Positions 9,546-19,641 of a DNA stretch of 64,000 bases are shown in pieces (position 1 is the first letter of the stretch; each line of letters opens with the position of its first letter). The position numbers and the translations under genes are program-made. The notes under the pieces were generated by a model that worked only from the letters and a program-made list of their open reading frames with translations, did no database searches and was not told the origin of the DNA. This stretch comes from Xaviernesmea oryzae (lineage in GTDB: Bacteria > Pseudomonadota > Alphaproteobacteria > Rhizobiales > Rhizobiaceae), in contig NZ_FOAM01000010.1 in the NCBI RefSeq assembly GCF_900109605.1, forward strand, positions 124,001 to 188,000, written 5' to 3'.

Positions 9546-9740
9546 ATGAGACTGTTTGAATGCGGCACACTCGTGCCAGGCTGTGAGTGGCATACCCGTG
9601 CGGACAGTGATGCCGAAGTGGTTCGTCGCGCGGTGGATCATCTGCGCCAGACCCATGGCGAGGAGACGATCCGCGAAACCATGGTGGAGAATATCAAGGC
9701 ACGCATCCGGGATGATGCCCCGCAGCCTGCGGAGCAATAG
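9546..9740 (+). CDS. DUF1059 family small protein
   Basis: A 64-residue protein of the DUF1059 family. It begins MRLFECGTLVPGCEW, with the paired Cys spacing and the later AVDHLRQTHG helix typical of the family. Function is unknown; the Cys/His residues hint at metal binding but this is unproven. A strong AGGAGG site lies just before the ATG. It stands alone between apt and cca. Confidence 0.85.
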   Translation: MRLFECGTLVPGCEWHTRADSDAEVVRRAVDHLRQTHGEETIRETMVENIKARIRDDAPQPAEQ

Positions 9741-9840
9741 GACGATCCTTACCAGAGATGGGCCTATTGGCGCTTGATTCGATCGCTCACCCGGCGCGGG
9801 ATTGCCTTGCATGTCTGTCCGCGTTGAAGCGGTCACGAAT

Positions 9841-9866
9841 CCTCGGCACGGGGCCGAGGGCTTTGT
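9841..9866 (+). terminator. Possible terminator after the DUF1059 gene
   Basis: CCTCGGC and GCCGAGG form a 7-bp stem followed by GCTTTGT. The T tract is short. A second hairpin (CTACAC/GTGTAG) follows at about 9879-9896, so this gap may serve the converging cca gene too. Confidence 0.35.
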
Positions 9867-9944
9867 AATACTCCGAAGCTACACGGTGGCGTGTAGGAGT
9901 GACGAGCTAGAGCAAGAGCTGCGTAAAGCGCGTCCTGAAAAGAC

Positions 9945-11219
9945 TCACGCGTTCGACGGCTTGGCGTCCGCCACCGCCGTGGCCAGGCGTGTCAGCAGCG
10001 ATTTGCGATCTGCGGCGAAATTCTCCGCCACCCATTGCTCTTCAAGCATCGACAGGATGTCGCCCACTGCAGGCCCTGCGGGGACGCCTGCAGCCAGCAC
10101 GTCGGCCCCCGTCAGGGGAAAACGAGGCTTTTCGAAGCGCTCGGTGCGCGCAAGCAGTCTCTGAAGAGCGGCAATCCGCTGAAGCGCCTCCGGCTCGGTC
10201 TCGCGCTTGGAATGGGCCAGCGCCAGGTCGAGCTTCAGCCGCATGAGCGCGCCATCGGTGCCGTCCCGATAAAGCCGGCGATCGAGCGCCGCCTCGGCCG
10301 TCTTTTCCGGAATCGGCAGGCACGCAGCCCAGCGCGTCAGCCGGGCCGCTTCCGATTTGGAGAGGCGCAGTCTCTGGCAGAGCGCGGCGATCCGCTCGGC
10401 ATCGGGCGGGAGCATGGCGACGAGGCGCAGGAGCGGATCAGGCGTCCAGCCAAAGGCATCCTCCGCCGAAACCAATCCGGGAATGGCGTCGATGCCCCAT
10501 TTCTCGCTTTCCGGCAGGATCGCGGTGAGAACGCCCGATGTGCGCATCCATAGCAGCGCCCGGCCGGGATCGGGCGCTGTCAGGAGCTTCTTTGTTTCCG
10601 ACCAGACCCGTTCGGCGGAAAGCGAGGCCAGATGATCACGCGCTCGCGCGCAGGCCTTCAAGCCCTCGGCATCCGGCCTGCCGCTGCCATACCAGGCGAA
10701 GAAGCGGAAGAAGCGCAGAACGCGCAGATAATCCTCCGCCACGCGTTCGGCCGCCACGCCGATGAAGCGGATGGTGCGGCTTTCGATATCGGGCAGGCCG
10801 CCGACATGGTCGTAGATCCGCCCCTCGGCATCGGCATAGAGCGCGTTGATCGTCAGATCGCGCCGGCGCGCATCCTCTTCCCAGTCGGTGGTGAAGGCGA
10901 CTTCGGCATGGCGGCCATCGGTCGTGACGTCGCGGCGTAGCGTGGTGACCTCGAAGGGCTTGCCGTCGATGACAAGCGTCACCGTGCCATGGGCAAGCCC
11001 CGTCGGCACGGATTTGATGCCTGCGGCATCGGCGCGTGCGATCACCTCGTCCGGCGTCAGCGTCGTGGCGAGATCGATATCGGCGACCGGGCGGCCGATC
11101 AACGCATCGCGCACGGCGCCGCCGACGATGCGGGCTTCACCGCCTTCGGCATTCAGCACGGAAAAGACGCGACGCAGCGATGGTGCCTGGAACCAGGCTT
11201 CCTCAGCGAGCGAGATCAT
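9945..11219 (-). CDS. cca: CCA-adding tRNA nucleotidyltransferase / poly(A) polymerase family
   Basis: Class II nucleotidyltransferase, 424 residues. The head domain shows RIVGGAVRDALIGRPVADID, with the GG-RD motif and the catalytic DxD pair, then DARRRDLTINALY and the EDYLRVLRFFRFFAWYG helix of the neck. In rhizobia this is the CCA tRNA enzyme that repairs tRNA 3' ends; a poly(A) polymerase role cannot be excluded from sequence alone. Its start overlaps the Nudix stop by 4 bases, forming an operon with the Nudix and DUF1285 genes. Confidence 0.93.
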   Translation of the reverse strand: MISLAEEAWFQAPSLRRVFSVLNAEGGEARIVGGAVRDALIGRPVADIDLATTLTPDEVIARADAAGIKSVPTGLAHGTVTLVIDGKPFEVTTLRRDVTTDGRHAEVAFTTDWEEDARRRDLTINALYADAEGRIYDHVGGLPDIESRTIRFIGVAAERVAEDYLRVLRFFRFFAWYGSGRPDAEGLKACARARDHLASLSAERVWSETKKLLTAPDPGRALLWMRTSGVLTAILPESEKWGIDAIPGLVSAEDAFGWTPDPLLRLVAMLPPDAERIAALCQRLRLSKSEAARLTRWAACLPIPEKTAEAALDRRLYRDGTDGALMRLKLDLALAHSKRETEPEALQRIAALQRLLARTERFEKPRFPLTGADVLAAGVPAGPAVGDILSMLEEQWVAENFAADRKSLLTRLATAVADAKPSNA

Positions 11220-11848
11220 GCATAGAGCCTTTCATAGAGCATGCGCAGAATGCCGGCGGTGATGCCCCATATGTTTCGCCCTTCAAAGGGCATTTCGTAA
11301 AAATGCCGCTTCTCGCCATTCCAGTCGCGGCTTCCACGGCGATGGTTTACCGGGTTCATTAGAAAGGAGAGTGGTACGTCGAAGACCTGATCGACCTCCG
11401 CCGGATTGCGCTTCAGTGTGAAGCCAGGCTTGATCGTGGCGAGAACCGGCGTGATGCGAAAGCCCGACAGAGCGCGATAATGCGGTAGGCGGCCGGCCGG
11501 CTCGACGAAATGCCGGGCAAGCCCGATCTCCTCCTCGGCTTCGCGCAGCGCCGCCTCCTCGATCGAGGCATCGGTGTGATCGACCGCGCCGCCGGGAAAG
11601 GCGATCTGGCCGGAATGCTTGCGTAGATTGGCAGTGCGCTGCGTCAGGATCACCCGGCCGTCCAAAGGGCCGCCATCCACCACGCCAACAAGCACGGCCG
11701 CATCCTTCAGTGTCATCGTTTCCAGCACCGGCACGATGGAAGGGTTGATGAGCATGTCGCCATGCTCCCGCCAGGCCATATCGATCGGGCTTCCGCTCTG
11801 GCGGGTGGCACGGGCGCGGAAATCCTCGGCGGAAAAAGGCGTGCTCAT
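11216..11848 (-). CDS. Nudix hydrolase, CoA pyrophosphatase type
   Basis: 210 residues with the Nudix box starting GGAVDHTDASIEEAALRE and ending EEEIGL, and an upstream TQRTANLRKHSGQIAFPG segment that is characteristic of the NudL/CoA diphosphatase group. The first Glu of the box is Asp here. Likely hydrolyses CoA or related nucleotide diphosphates. It overlaps DUF1285 and cca by 4 bases on either side, indicating tight translational coupling. Confidence 0.9.
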   Translation of the reverse strand: MSTPFSAEDFRARATRQSGSPIDMAWREHGDMLINPSIVPVLETMTLKDAAVLVGVVDGGPLDGRVILTQRTANLRKHSGQIAFPGGAVDHTDASIEEAALREAEEEIGLARHFVEPAGRLPHYRALSGFRITPVLATIKPGFTLKRNPAEVDQVFDVPLSFLMNPVNHRRGSRDWNGEKRHFYEMPFEGRNIWGITAGILRMLYERLYA

Positions 11849-12504
11849 GTAGACTGCCGGGCGAGTTCGGCCATGGTCATCACCGGGAAGAACATGCCGG
11901 CCGACCGCAGCGCGAAAACCGGCTCGCCGTTCTGCTCGATCTCTTCGCCCAGCGCCATCAGCTCATGCGTCACGGCGCGCGACAGCAGCGCCTCCAGCCG
12001 GCCGCGCACATGCAGATAGGGCTTCAGCGCCTCGGTTGCGGGGTCGATGACGAAGCGCAAGTGGTGTTCCGTGCTGGCGGTCACGACATCGCCCACCTGC
12101 GTGCGAAAGGTCAGGCGCTGGGTCTCGCCTTCGCCCTCGGCATGCATCTCCACCGCAAGAAAGGGTGCGTCGGCTACCCGGATGCGCAGCTTTTCGACAG
12201 GCGTGACGAGATAGGTCGCGCCATCATCGTCCTTTCGCAAAACGGTCGAAAACAGCCGCACCAGTGGCGCGCGGCCGATCGGCGTGCCCATATACCACCA
12301 GGAGCCATCGGCACGGATTTCCATGTCGATCTCACCGCAGAAGGGCGGGTCCCATCGCTCCACCGGTGGCGGCCCCTTGGTGCTTCCATTGGCCTGCTCG
12401 CTGGCGCGCGCGATCAGGCCAGAAAGCCCGTCCATCCCGGATGGCATGGCATGCCCGGCTGGCGCGTCCGCTGCTGTCGCATGGCTGGTCTCGGCCTCTG
12501 CCAT
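11845..12504 (-). CDS. DUF1285 family protein
   Basis: 219-residue protein of DUF1285. The core starts around residue 45 (ERWDPPFCGEIDMEIRADGS WWYMGTPIGR region) and includes VEKLRIRVADAPFLA. About 45 N-terminal residues are low-complexity and may be disordered. Function is unknown. It is the first gene of the DUF1285-Nudix-cca operon and is divergent from moxR, a neighbourhood frequently seen in rhizobia. Confidence 0.88.
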   Translation of the reverse strand: MAEAETSHATAADAPAGHAMPSGMDGLSGLIARASEQANGSTKGPPPVERWDPPFCGEIDMEIRADGSWWYMGTPIGRAPLVRLFSTVLRKDDDGATYLVTPVEKLRIRVADAPFLAVEMHAEGEGETQRLTFRTQVGDVVTASTEHHLRFVIDPATEALKPYLHVRGRLEALLSRAVTHELMALGEEIEQNGEPVFALRSAGMFFPVMTMAELARQST

Positions 12505-12730
12505 CGTTCCGTCCCGTTTCGTCCTATGCTGGCTGCAGGATCGGGGTCAAACCTGTCCCCGTGTTTCACGAGATAGTGCGGCTTGCGCGTCTTGTCAGCC
12601 GGAAGGGGCTGTCTAAGTTGGAATTTGGACTGTTCGATCCCCCGGGGTTGATTCGTTTGCCAGGCCTTATGAAGGCCTTTCGCGCGGAGCGTGGCGGAGC
12701 CTGCCCGCGTCTGACCTTAGGAGACGAAGC

Positions 12731-13747
<1,017 letters not shown>

Positions 13748-13757
13748 GACAGGACGT

Positions 13758-14702
13758 TTGATGGCATCGATCGGGCATATCGTCGCGCCCACGCCCACCG
13801 GTGAGGTTCTCTCCCGCGCGCAGGCCAGGGCGCGCCTTGTGCCCGACTGCATGGTCGAAGCGCGGCGGATCGCCAATACGGTGATCTCAGGCTGGCACGG
13901 CCGGCGTCGGCGCGGCATCGGCGAGAATTTCTGGCAGTTCCGCCCCTATAGCGACGGCGAAAGCCTGGCGCGGATCGACTGGAGGCGCTCGGCTCGCGAT
14001 GACCATACCTATGTGCGCGACCGGGAATGGGAGGCCGCGCACACGATCTGGCTCTGGGCCGATCTCTCGCCCTCGATGATGTACAAATCGACCTTCGGCG
14101 CGGTCTCGAAGGAGAGCCGGGCACTGGTGATCATGTTGGCGCTGGCCGAGATCCTTGCCCGCTCCGGCGAGCGCATCGGCTGCCCCGGCGTGATGGAGCC
14201 GGTCTCCGCCCGCAATGCGGCCGAGCGGCTGGCAACGGCGCTGATCCATGCGCCGCTTGCCGAAGGCCTGCCGCAGACCGCCATGATCCGGGGCTTCAGC
14301 GATCTCGTGCTGATCGGCGATTTTCTCGATCCGGCCGACGAGATCATGGCGCGGCTCGGACCGCTCGCGCGGCGCGGGCTGACTGGCCATGTGGTCGAGA
14401 TCGCCGATCCGGCGGAGGAAACCTTTCCCTATGCCGGCCGCACTGAATTCACCGATCCGGAAACCGGTGAGAGGCTGACGGCGGGGCGGGCAGAGGCACT
14501 ACGCGAGGATTATCGCCGCGCCTATCTTGCCCGGCGCGAGACGATGGGTGCGGCGCTGCGTCAGCTCGGCTGGACCTTTACGCCGCACCGTACCGACCAT
14601 CTCGCGTCGGAAGCACTGGTGGCGGTGCATATGTATCTGTCGGGCATGCCGGCGGCGGAGCGCCATGGCGGCATCGGCCGCGCGCAGAAGGCGAGCTCAT
14701 GA
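13758..14702 (+). CDS. DUF58 domain protein
   Basis: 314-residue partner of MoxR. The DUF58 signature is clear (NFWQFRPYSDGESLARIDWR, then RDREWEAAHTIWLWADLSPSM), and the latter strand leads a VWA-like fold in which DLSPSM resembles the metal-site DxSxS. Lies 10 bases after moxR and overlaps the next gene by 4 bases. Biochemical role unknown; family context suggests a cytosolic adaptor in envelope-complex assembly. Confidence 0.92.
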   Translation: MMASIGHIVAPTPTGEVLSRAQARARLVPDCMVEARRIANTVISGWHGRRRRGIGENFWQFRPYSDGESLARIDWRRSARDDHTYVRDREWEAAHTIWLWADLSPSMMYKSTFGAVSKESRALVIMLALAEILARSGERIGCPGVMEPVSARNAAERLATALIHAPLAEGLPQTAMIRGFSDLVLIGDFLDPADEIMARLGPLARRGLTGHVVEIADPAEETFPYAGRTEFTDPETGERLTAGRAEALREDYRRAYLARRETMGAALRQLGWTFTPHRTDHLASEALVAVHMYLSGMPAAERHGGIGRAQKASS

Positions 14703-17509
14703 CCTTTCTGCCTTTCGTCTTTGCCAATCCGCTGATGCTGGCGGCACTCATTGCCCTGCCGGCGATCTGGTGGCTGCTGCGCATGACGCCGCCGCGCCCG
14801 GTGACGGAAGCATTTCCGCCGCTGCGTATTCTGGCGAGCGTGATACGGCGCGAGGAAACGCCCTCGAAGAGCCCGTGGTGGCTGACGCTTCTGCGCATGC
14901 TGATGGCCGCCGCGCTGATCTTCGCCATTTCCGACCCCGTGGTCAATCCGCGCGCCAACAGCCTGTCGAGCGACGGGCCTCTGGCACTCGTGATCGACAA
15001 TGGCTGGGCGACGGCCGGCGACTGGGCGCGCCGGGTTGAAACCGCCGAGGCGCTTGTCTTAGATGCCGAGGCGCGCGATCTGCCCGTCTCGATCGTCTTC
15101 ACCGCCGAGCGCGAGCAGAATGCCATTCCCGGCACGGCGGCCGAAGCGCGCACCCGCCTTGCCGCTGCCCGGCCACAGCCGCTTCCAACCGATCGGATCC
15201 ACGCCATCGATGCGCTGTCGAGCGCGCTGGCCGGCACGCGGATCGGCACCCTTGCCTTCCTCAACGATGGTCTTGCGGAAAACGATGCCCGCGTCACTTC
15301 GGCACTCGCGGCGCTTCAGCCAGCCAACACCCGCATCATCGCGGGCGACACCGCGCCGCTGGCTGCCCTTTCCAAGGCCGATAACGACGCCCAATCGATG
15401 CGGGTGACGGCCACGCGCCTGCCGTCGCCGACGCCGCGCAGCCTTACCATCAGCGCGCTCGATACGCGCGGCCGCGCGATTGCCAATGGCACGATCGACT
15501 TTGCCGCCGGCGAGGGAACAGGAAGCGGAGAACTGGCCGCACCCTTCGAACTGCGCAATGATTTCGCCCGGATCGCTGTTGCCGAGCCGGACAATGCCGG
15601 CGGCGTGCTGCTGCTCGATGATGGCTTCCGCCGCCGCCGTGTTGCGCTGCTGTCAGGCGAAGCGCGCGACCAGTCGCAGCCGCTGCTCTCGCCACTTTAT
15701 TACATCAACCGGGCGCTCGCTCCCTATGCCGATCTGGTGCAGCCGAACGAGACAGATCTGTCGGTCGCGGTCCCCGAGCTTCTGGCGCAGAAGCCCTCCA
15801 TGCTGATCATGGCCGATATCGGCCGCCTGCCGGAGGAGGCGACGGGCGCGCTCGTGCAATGGCTTCGCAATGGCGGCACGCTGGTGCGCTTTGCCGGCCC
15901 AAGACTCGCCGCAGCGCCGGCGGACGATCCGCTGGTGCCGGTGACGCTGCGTCAGGGCGAACGGGCGCTCGGCGGCGCGCTCTCCTGGTCGCAGCCGCAG
16001 CCGCTGGCCGATTATCCCGCCGGCAGCCCTTTTGCCGGCATGCGCCGCCCGGATGGCGTCACCGTCAACCGCCAGGTTCTGGCCGAGCCGACCGCCGATC
16101 TCGCCAGCCGCACCTGGGCAAGCCTGGCCGATGGCACGCCGCTGGTGACGACGCGCAATGAGGGCGCGGGGCGTATCGTGCTCTTTCACGTCAGTGCCGA
16201 AGCCACCTGGTCGAACCTGCCGATCTCGGGCGATTTCGTCGAGATGCTGCGCCGGGTCGTGCAGCTGTCGCGCAGCGGCGGTGTGGGCGAAGCGGGTGTG
16301 GGCAAACCGCAGGCCCTGCCGCCTTATCGTCTGCTCGATGCGCAGGGCGTTCTCGTCAGCGAGACCGGACGCGCAAAGCCACTGGAACTGACCGGAACCG
16401 CAGTGCCCTCGGCCGAGTTCGACCACCCGCCCGGCCTCTATGGCTCGGAGGAAGGCTTCGTTGCCGTCAATCTTCTTCCGCGCGAGGCGACTCTCGCGCC
16501 GATCGATCTTGCCGGCCTGTCAGTGCCCCATGCCAGCGAGCGGCTGATCGGGGCGGAAAGCTGGTCGCTGAAACCTGCCTTGCTGACGGCTGCCATGCTG
16601 CTTCTCTTGATCGACACCCTGATCGTTCTGTTCATGGGCGGCGCGCTTTCGCGGATGAGGGCGCGGCGGGCGGTGGCCGCGCTGCTGGCGGTTGGCCTTC
16701 TCGGCCTGCCGCTGGCGCTGCCGGACACGGCGCGCGCCGATGACGCCAAGCCCGGCGACGAACAATTGATGCAGGTGCTCGACAACACCCATCTGGCCTA
16801 TGTCGTCACCGGCGAGGCGGAGGTCGACCGCCTGTCGGAGCGCGGCCTTGCCGGACTCACGGAGTTCCTAACCTATCGCACCACACTGGAGCCGGGCCCC
16901 CCCGTTGGCCTCGACATCTCCAAGGATGAGCTGTCGGTCTATTCGATGATCTATTGGCCGATCTCGGCCACGGCGCCGATGCCGAGCCCGCAGGCGATCA
17001 GCCGGATCGACGCCTATATGCGCGGCGGCGGAACGGTGCTGTTCGACACGCGCGATCAATTCACCAGCCTCGGCGGCAATGAGGGCGCGAGCCCGAATGG
17101 CGAGCGGTTGCGCGAGATCCTTGCCGGACTCGACATTCCGCCACTGGAACCCGTGCCAGCCGACAATGTGCTGACCAAATCCTTCTATCTGCTCTCGACC
17201 TTCCCCGGACGCTATACGGGCAGCCCGTTGTGGATCGAGGCGCAGCCGCGCGGCGAGGGCGAAGAGGCCGGGCGTCCCGCCCGCTCTGGCGATGGCGTCA
17301 CGCCGATCATGATTACCGGCAATGATCTGGCCGGGGCCTGGGCAATCGACGCGAATGGTCAGCCGCTGCTGCCCACCGTGCCGCCGGATGAGACACAGCG
17401 CGAATATGCCTTCCGCGCCGGCGTCAACATCATGATGTACATGCTGACAGGCAATTACAAAGCCGACCAGGTCCATATCCCCGCGCTCCTGGAGCGGCTG
17501 GGCCAATGA
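14699..17509 (+). CDS. BatA-like membrane protein fused to DUF4159 domain
   Basis: 936-residue membrane protein. Two N-terminal helices (about 5-27 and 58-80) form the BatA-type double-membrane-spanning start, followed by a VWA-like region whose metal-site motif is degenerate (VIDNGWA). A GAT-like fold lies further on. A third helix lies near 625-648. Then a second, signal-peptide-like stretch (VAALLAVGLLGLPLALPDTA, about 660-680) leads into the C-terminal DUF4159 domain (HLAYVVTGEAEVD...MRGGGTVLFDTRDQ). The architecture looks like a fusion of two exported proteins. It overlaps both operon logic partners closely. Exact function unknown. Confidence 0.9.
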   Translation: MTFLPFVFANPLMLAALIALPAIWWLLRMTPPRPVTEAFPPLRILASVIRREETPSKSPWWLTLLRMLMAAALIFAISDPVVNPRANSLSSDGPLALVIDNGWATAGDWARRVETAEALVLDAEARDLPVSIVFTAEREQNAIPGTAAEARTRLAAARPQPLPTDRIHAIDALSSALAGTRIGTLAFLNDGLAENDARVTSALAALQPANTRIIAGDTAPLAALSKADNDAQSMRVTATRLPSPTPRSLTISALDTRGRAIANGTIDFAAGEGTGSGELAAPFELRNDFARIAVAEPDNAGGVLLLDDGFRRRRVALLSGEARDQSQPLLSPLYYINRALAPYADLVQPNETDLSVAVPELLAQKPSMLIMADIGRLPEEATGALVQWLRNGGTLVRFAGPRLAAAPADDPLVPVTLRQGERALGGALSWSQPQPLADYPAGSPFAGMRRPDGVTVNRQVLAEPTADLASRTWASLADGTPLVTTRNEGAGRIVLFHVSAEATWSNLPISGDFVEMLRRVVQLSRSGGVGEAGVGKPQALPPYRLLDAQGVLVSETGRAKPLELTGTAVPSAEFDHPPGLYGSEEGFVAVNLLPREATLAPIDLAGLSVPHASERLIGAESWSLKPALLTAAMLLLLIDTLIVLFMGGALSRMRARRAVAALLAVGLLGLPLALPDTARADDAKPGDEQLMQVLDNTHLAYVVTGEAEVDRLSERGLAGLTEFLTYRTTLEPGPPVGLDISKDELSVYSMIYWPISATAPMPSPQAISRIDAYMRGGGTVLFDTRDQFTSLGGNEGASPNGERLREILAGLDIPPLEPVPADNVLTKSFYLLSTFPGRYTGSPLWIEAQPRGEGEEAGRPARSGDGVTPIMITGNDLAGAWAIDANGQPLLPTVPPDETQREYAFRAGVNIMMYMLTGNYKADQVHIPALLERLGQ

Positions 17510-17564
17510 GCGGCGGTTGCCGCTGGCAGCCGTCCTCATGGGCGCAACAGGAATGGTGAATGCC

Positions 17565-19634
17565 ATGACGATCGAGTTTTCCCCGCTCTTGCCCTGGATC
17601 GCCATCGGCGTTCTGGCCGCTCTTGCCCTGGCTCTGGCGGTGGTGGGGCTTGCGCGGCGTGTGCGGGGCACCGTCTTTCGTGCCCTGGCCCTTGCTGTGG
17701 TCGCCCTGGCGCTTGCCAATCCCATTCTGTCCCAGGAAGAACGCGCGCCGCTGTCGACCATTGTCGCCGTCGTTGTGGACCGCAGCCAGAGCCAGGCAAG
17801 CCCCGAGCGCCGGACGATGACCGACGCCGCACTCCAAGGGCTAAAGGATCGTTTGGCGCAGTTTCCGCAGATCGAGGCGCGCTTTGTCGATGCGGCCGAC
17901 GATCCGGACACCGAGAGCCCGTCGACGCGGCTGTTCACGGCGCTGAACAGCGCGCTGTCCGATGTGCCGCCGGCCCGTGTCGGTGGCGCGATCTTCATCA
18001 CGGACGGGCAGGTGCATGATGTGCCTGACATCAACCAATCGCTCGGCTTCGACGCTCCCGTTCACGCGCTGATCACCGGGCGGCCGGACGAGTTCGACCG
18101 GCGGGTGGAAATCGTCAGCGGCCCGCGCTTCGGCATCGTCGGCGAAGAACAGACGGTCACCTACCGCGTGATCGATGACGGCCCGACGCCGGCGGGGCAG
18201 GCCCAGGTGACAATCAGCCTCAACGGCCAGGAGATTGCCCGCCAGCCGGTGACACCCGGTGAGGACATCCCCTTCCGCTTCACTATTCCGCGTGGCGGCA
18301 ACAATATTCTCGAAGTCGCCGTTGCGCCGCTTGCCGGCGAGGTGACCGAGGCCAATAACCGCGCCGTCCATGTGCTCGACGGCATCCGCGAGAACCTGCG
18401 CGTGCTGCTCGTCTCTGGCGAGCCGCATTCCGGCGAGCGGGCCTGGCGCAATCTCCTGAAGTCGGACGCCGCGGTCGATCTCGTGCATTTCACCATTCTG
18501 CGTCCGCCGGAAAAGCAGGACGGCACGCCGATCAACGAGCTGTCGCTGATCGCTTTCCCGACGCGCGAGCTCTTCGTCGAGAAGATCAACCAGTTCGATC
18601 TGATCATCTTCGACCGCTATCAGCATCGCGGCGTGCTGCCGATCCTCTACTACGACAACATCGCCCAATATGTCGAAAATGGCGGCGCGCTCCTGATCGC
18701 CGCGGGGCCGGAGCATGCCGGGCCGGATTCGATCGCGACGACGCCGCTCTCCGCCGTGCTGCCGGCGAGCCCCACGGGCAGCATGACCGCCAAAGGCTTC
18801 TATCCGCGTCTTAGCGACGAGGGCAAGAAGCATCCCGTCACGCGTGGGCTCGAAGGCGCCGATTCCGAGCCGCCGCATTGGGGCCGCTGGTTCCGCACCG
18901 TCGATGTCGATCCGCCGCAGGGACAGACCGTGATGCAGGCGGCCGATGGCAAGCCGCTGCTGGTGTTGAACCGGGTCGGCAAGGGCCGAGTGGCCATGCT
19001 TCTGTCCGACCAGGGCTGGCTCTGGTCGCGCGGCTTCGAAGGTGGCGGCCCGAGCGTGCCGCTCTATCGCCGCATCGCGCACTGGTTGATGCAGGAGCCG
19101 GCACTGGAAGAAGAGGCCTTGACCGCCCATGCGGCCGGCCGCCAGCTTGAGATCGGCCGCCAGACGATCAAGGGCGATCCGGGCCCGGCGACGATCACGC
19201 TGCCCTCCGGCCGTCAGGAGCCGGTGACGCTGACCGAGGCTGAACCGGGCCTTTACCGCACGCGTATTCCAACCAGCGAAATCGGCCTGTTCGAGATCGC
19301 CAATGGCGAATTGTCGACGCTCGTCCATGTCGGCGCCGTCGATGCGCCCGAGTTCAAGGCCACCGTCTCGACCCCCGCGCTGCTCCAGCCATGGGCCGAC
19401 AAGACCAAGGGTTTGGTGCATCGTGTCGCGGCCGAGGGAAATGCGGTCGATCTGCCGTCGATCCTGCCGGTGCGCGGACCTGTGCGGGTGGCGGACAAGC
19501 AGCGCCTGTCGCTGCGCATGACCGACGAGACCATTTTGAAGGGTGTCAACTCCATGCCGCTCTTTGCCGGCGTCCTGGGGCTTGCCGCGCTGCTTCTTGT
19601 GCTGTCGGCGACCTGGCATCGCGAGGGCCGCTGA
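17565..19634 (+). CDS. VWA-like / GATase1-like membrane protein of the MoxR operon
   Basis: About 689 residues: two N-terminal membrane helices, a VWA-like segment with an intact-looking DxSxS (DRSQS at 72-76), a region resembling class I glutamine-amidotransferase folds (YVENGGALLIAAGPEHAG), and a C-terminal helix (LFAGVLGLAALLLVLSATW). The start is uncertain: ATG 17565 fits the hydrophobic N-terminus; ATG 17538 and TTG 17517 are in frame. Last gene of the moxR operon. No substrate is known; the set probably builds or checks an envelope complex. Confidence 0.85.
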   Translation: MTIEFSPLLPWIAIGVLAALALALAVVGLARRVRGTVFRALALAVVALALANPILSQEERAPLSTIVAVVVDRSQSQASPERRTMTDAALQGLKDRLAQFPQIEARFVDAADDPDTESPSTRLFTALNSALSDVPPARVGGAIFITDGQVHDVPDINQSLGFDAPVHALITGRPDEFDRRVEIVSGPRFGIVGEEQTVTYRVIDDGPTPAGQAQVTISLNGQEIARQPVTPGEDIPFRFTIPRGGNNILEVAVAPLAGEVTEANNRAVHVLDGIRENLRVLLVSGEPHSGERAWRNLLKSDAAVDLVHFTILRPPEKQDGTPINELSLIAFPTRELFVEKINQFDLIIFDRYQHRGVLPILYYDNIAQYVENGGALLIAAGPEHAGPDSIATTPLSAVLPASPTGSMTAKGFYPRLSDEGKKHPVTRGLEGADSEPPHWGRWFRTVDVDPPQGQTVMQAADGKPLLVLNRVGKGRVAMLLSDQGWLWSRGFEGGGPSVPLYRRIAHWLMQEPALEEEALTAHAAGRQLEIGRQTIKGDPGPATITLPSGRQEPVTLTEAEPGLYRTRIPTSEIGLFEIANGELSTLVHVGAVDAPEFKATVSTPALLQPWADKTKGLVHRVAAEGNAVDLPSILPVRGPVRVADKQRLSLRMTDETILKGVNSMPLFAGVLGLAALLLVLSATWHREGR

Positions 19635-19641
19635 TGCCACG

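Noticed and set aside
9879-9896. CTACAC/GTGTAG hairpin between DUF1059 and cca genes
   Set aside because: Short stem without a T tract on either strand; not called as a separate terminator.
17841-19640. A 599-codon minus-strand frame opposite the VWA-like gene
   Set aside because: His/Asp/Arg-rich shadow typical of high-GC antisense frames; the plus strand forms a coherent operon.
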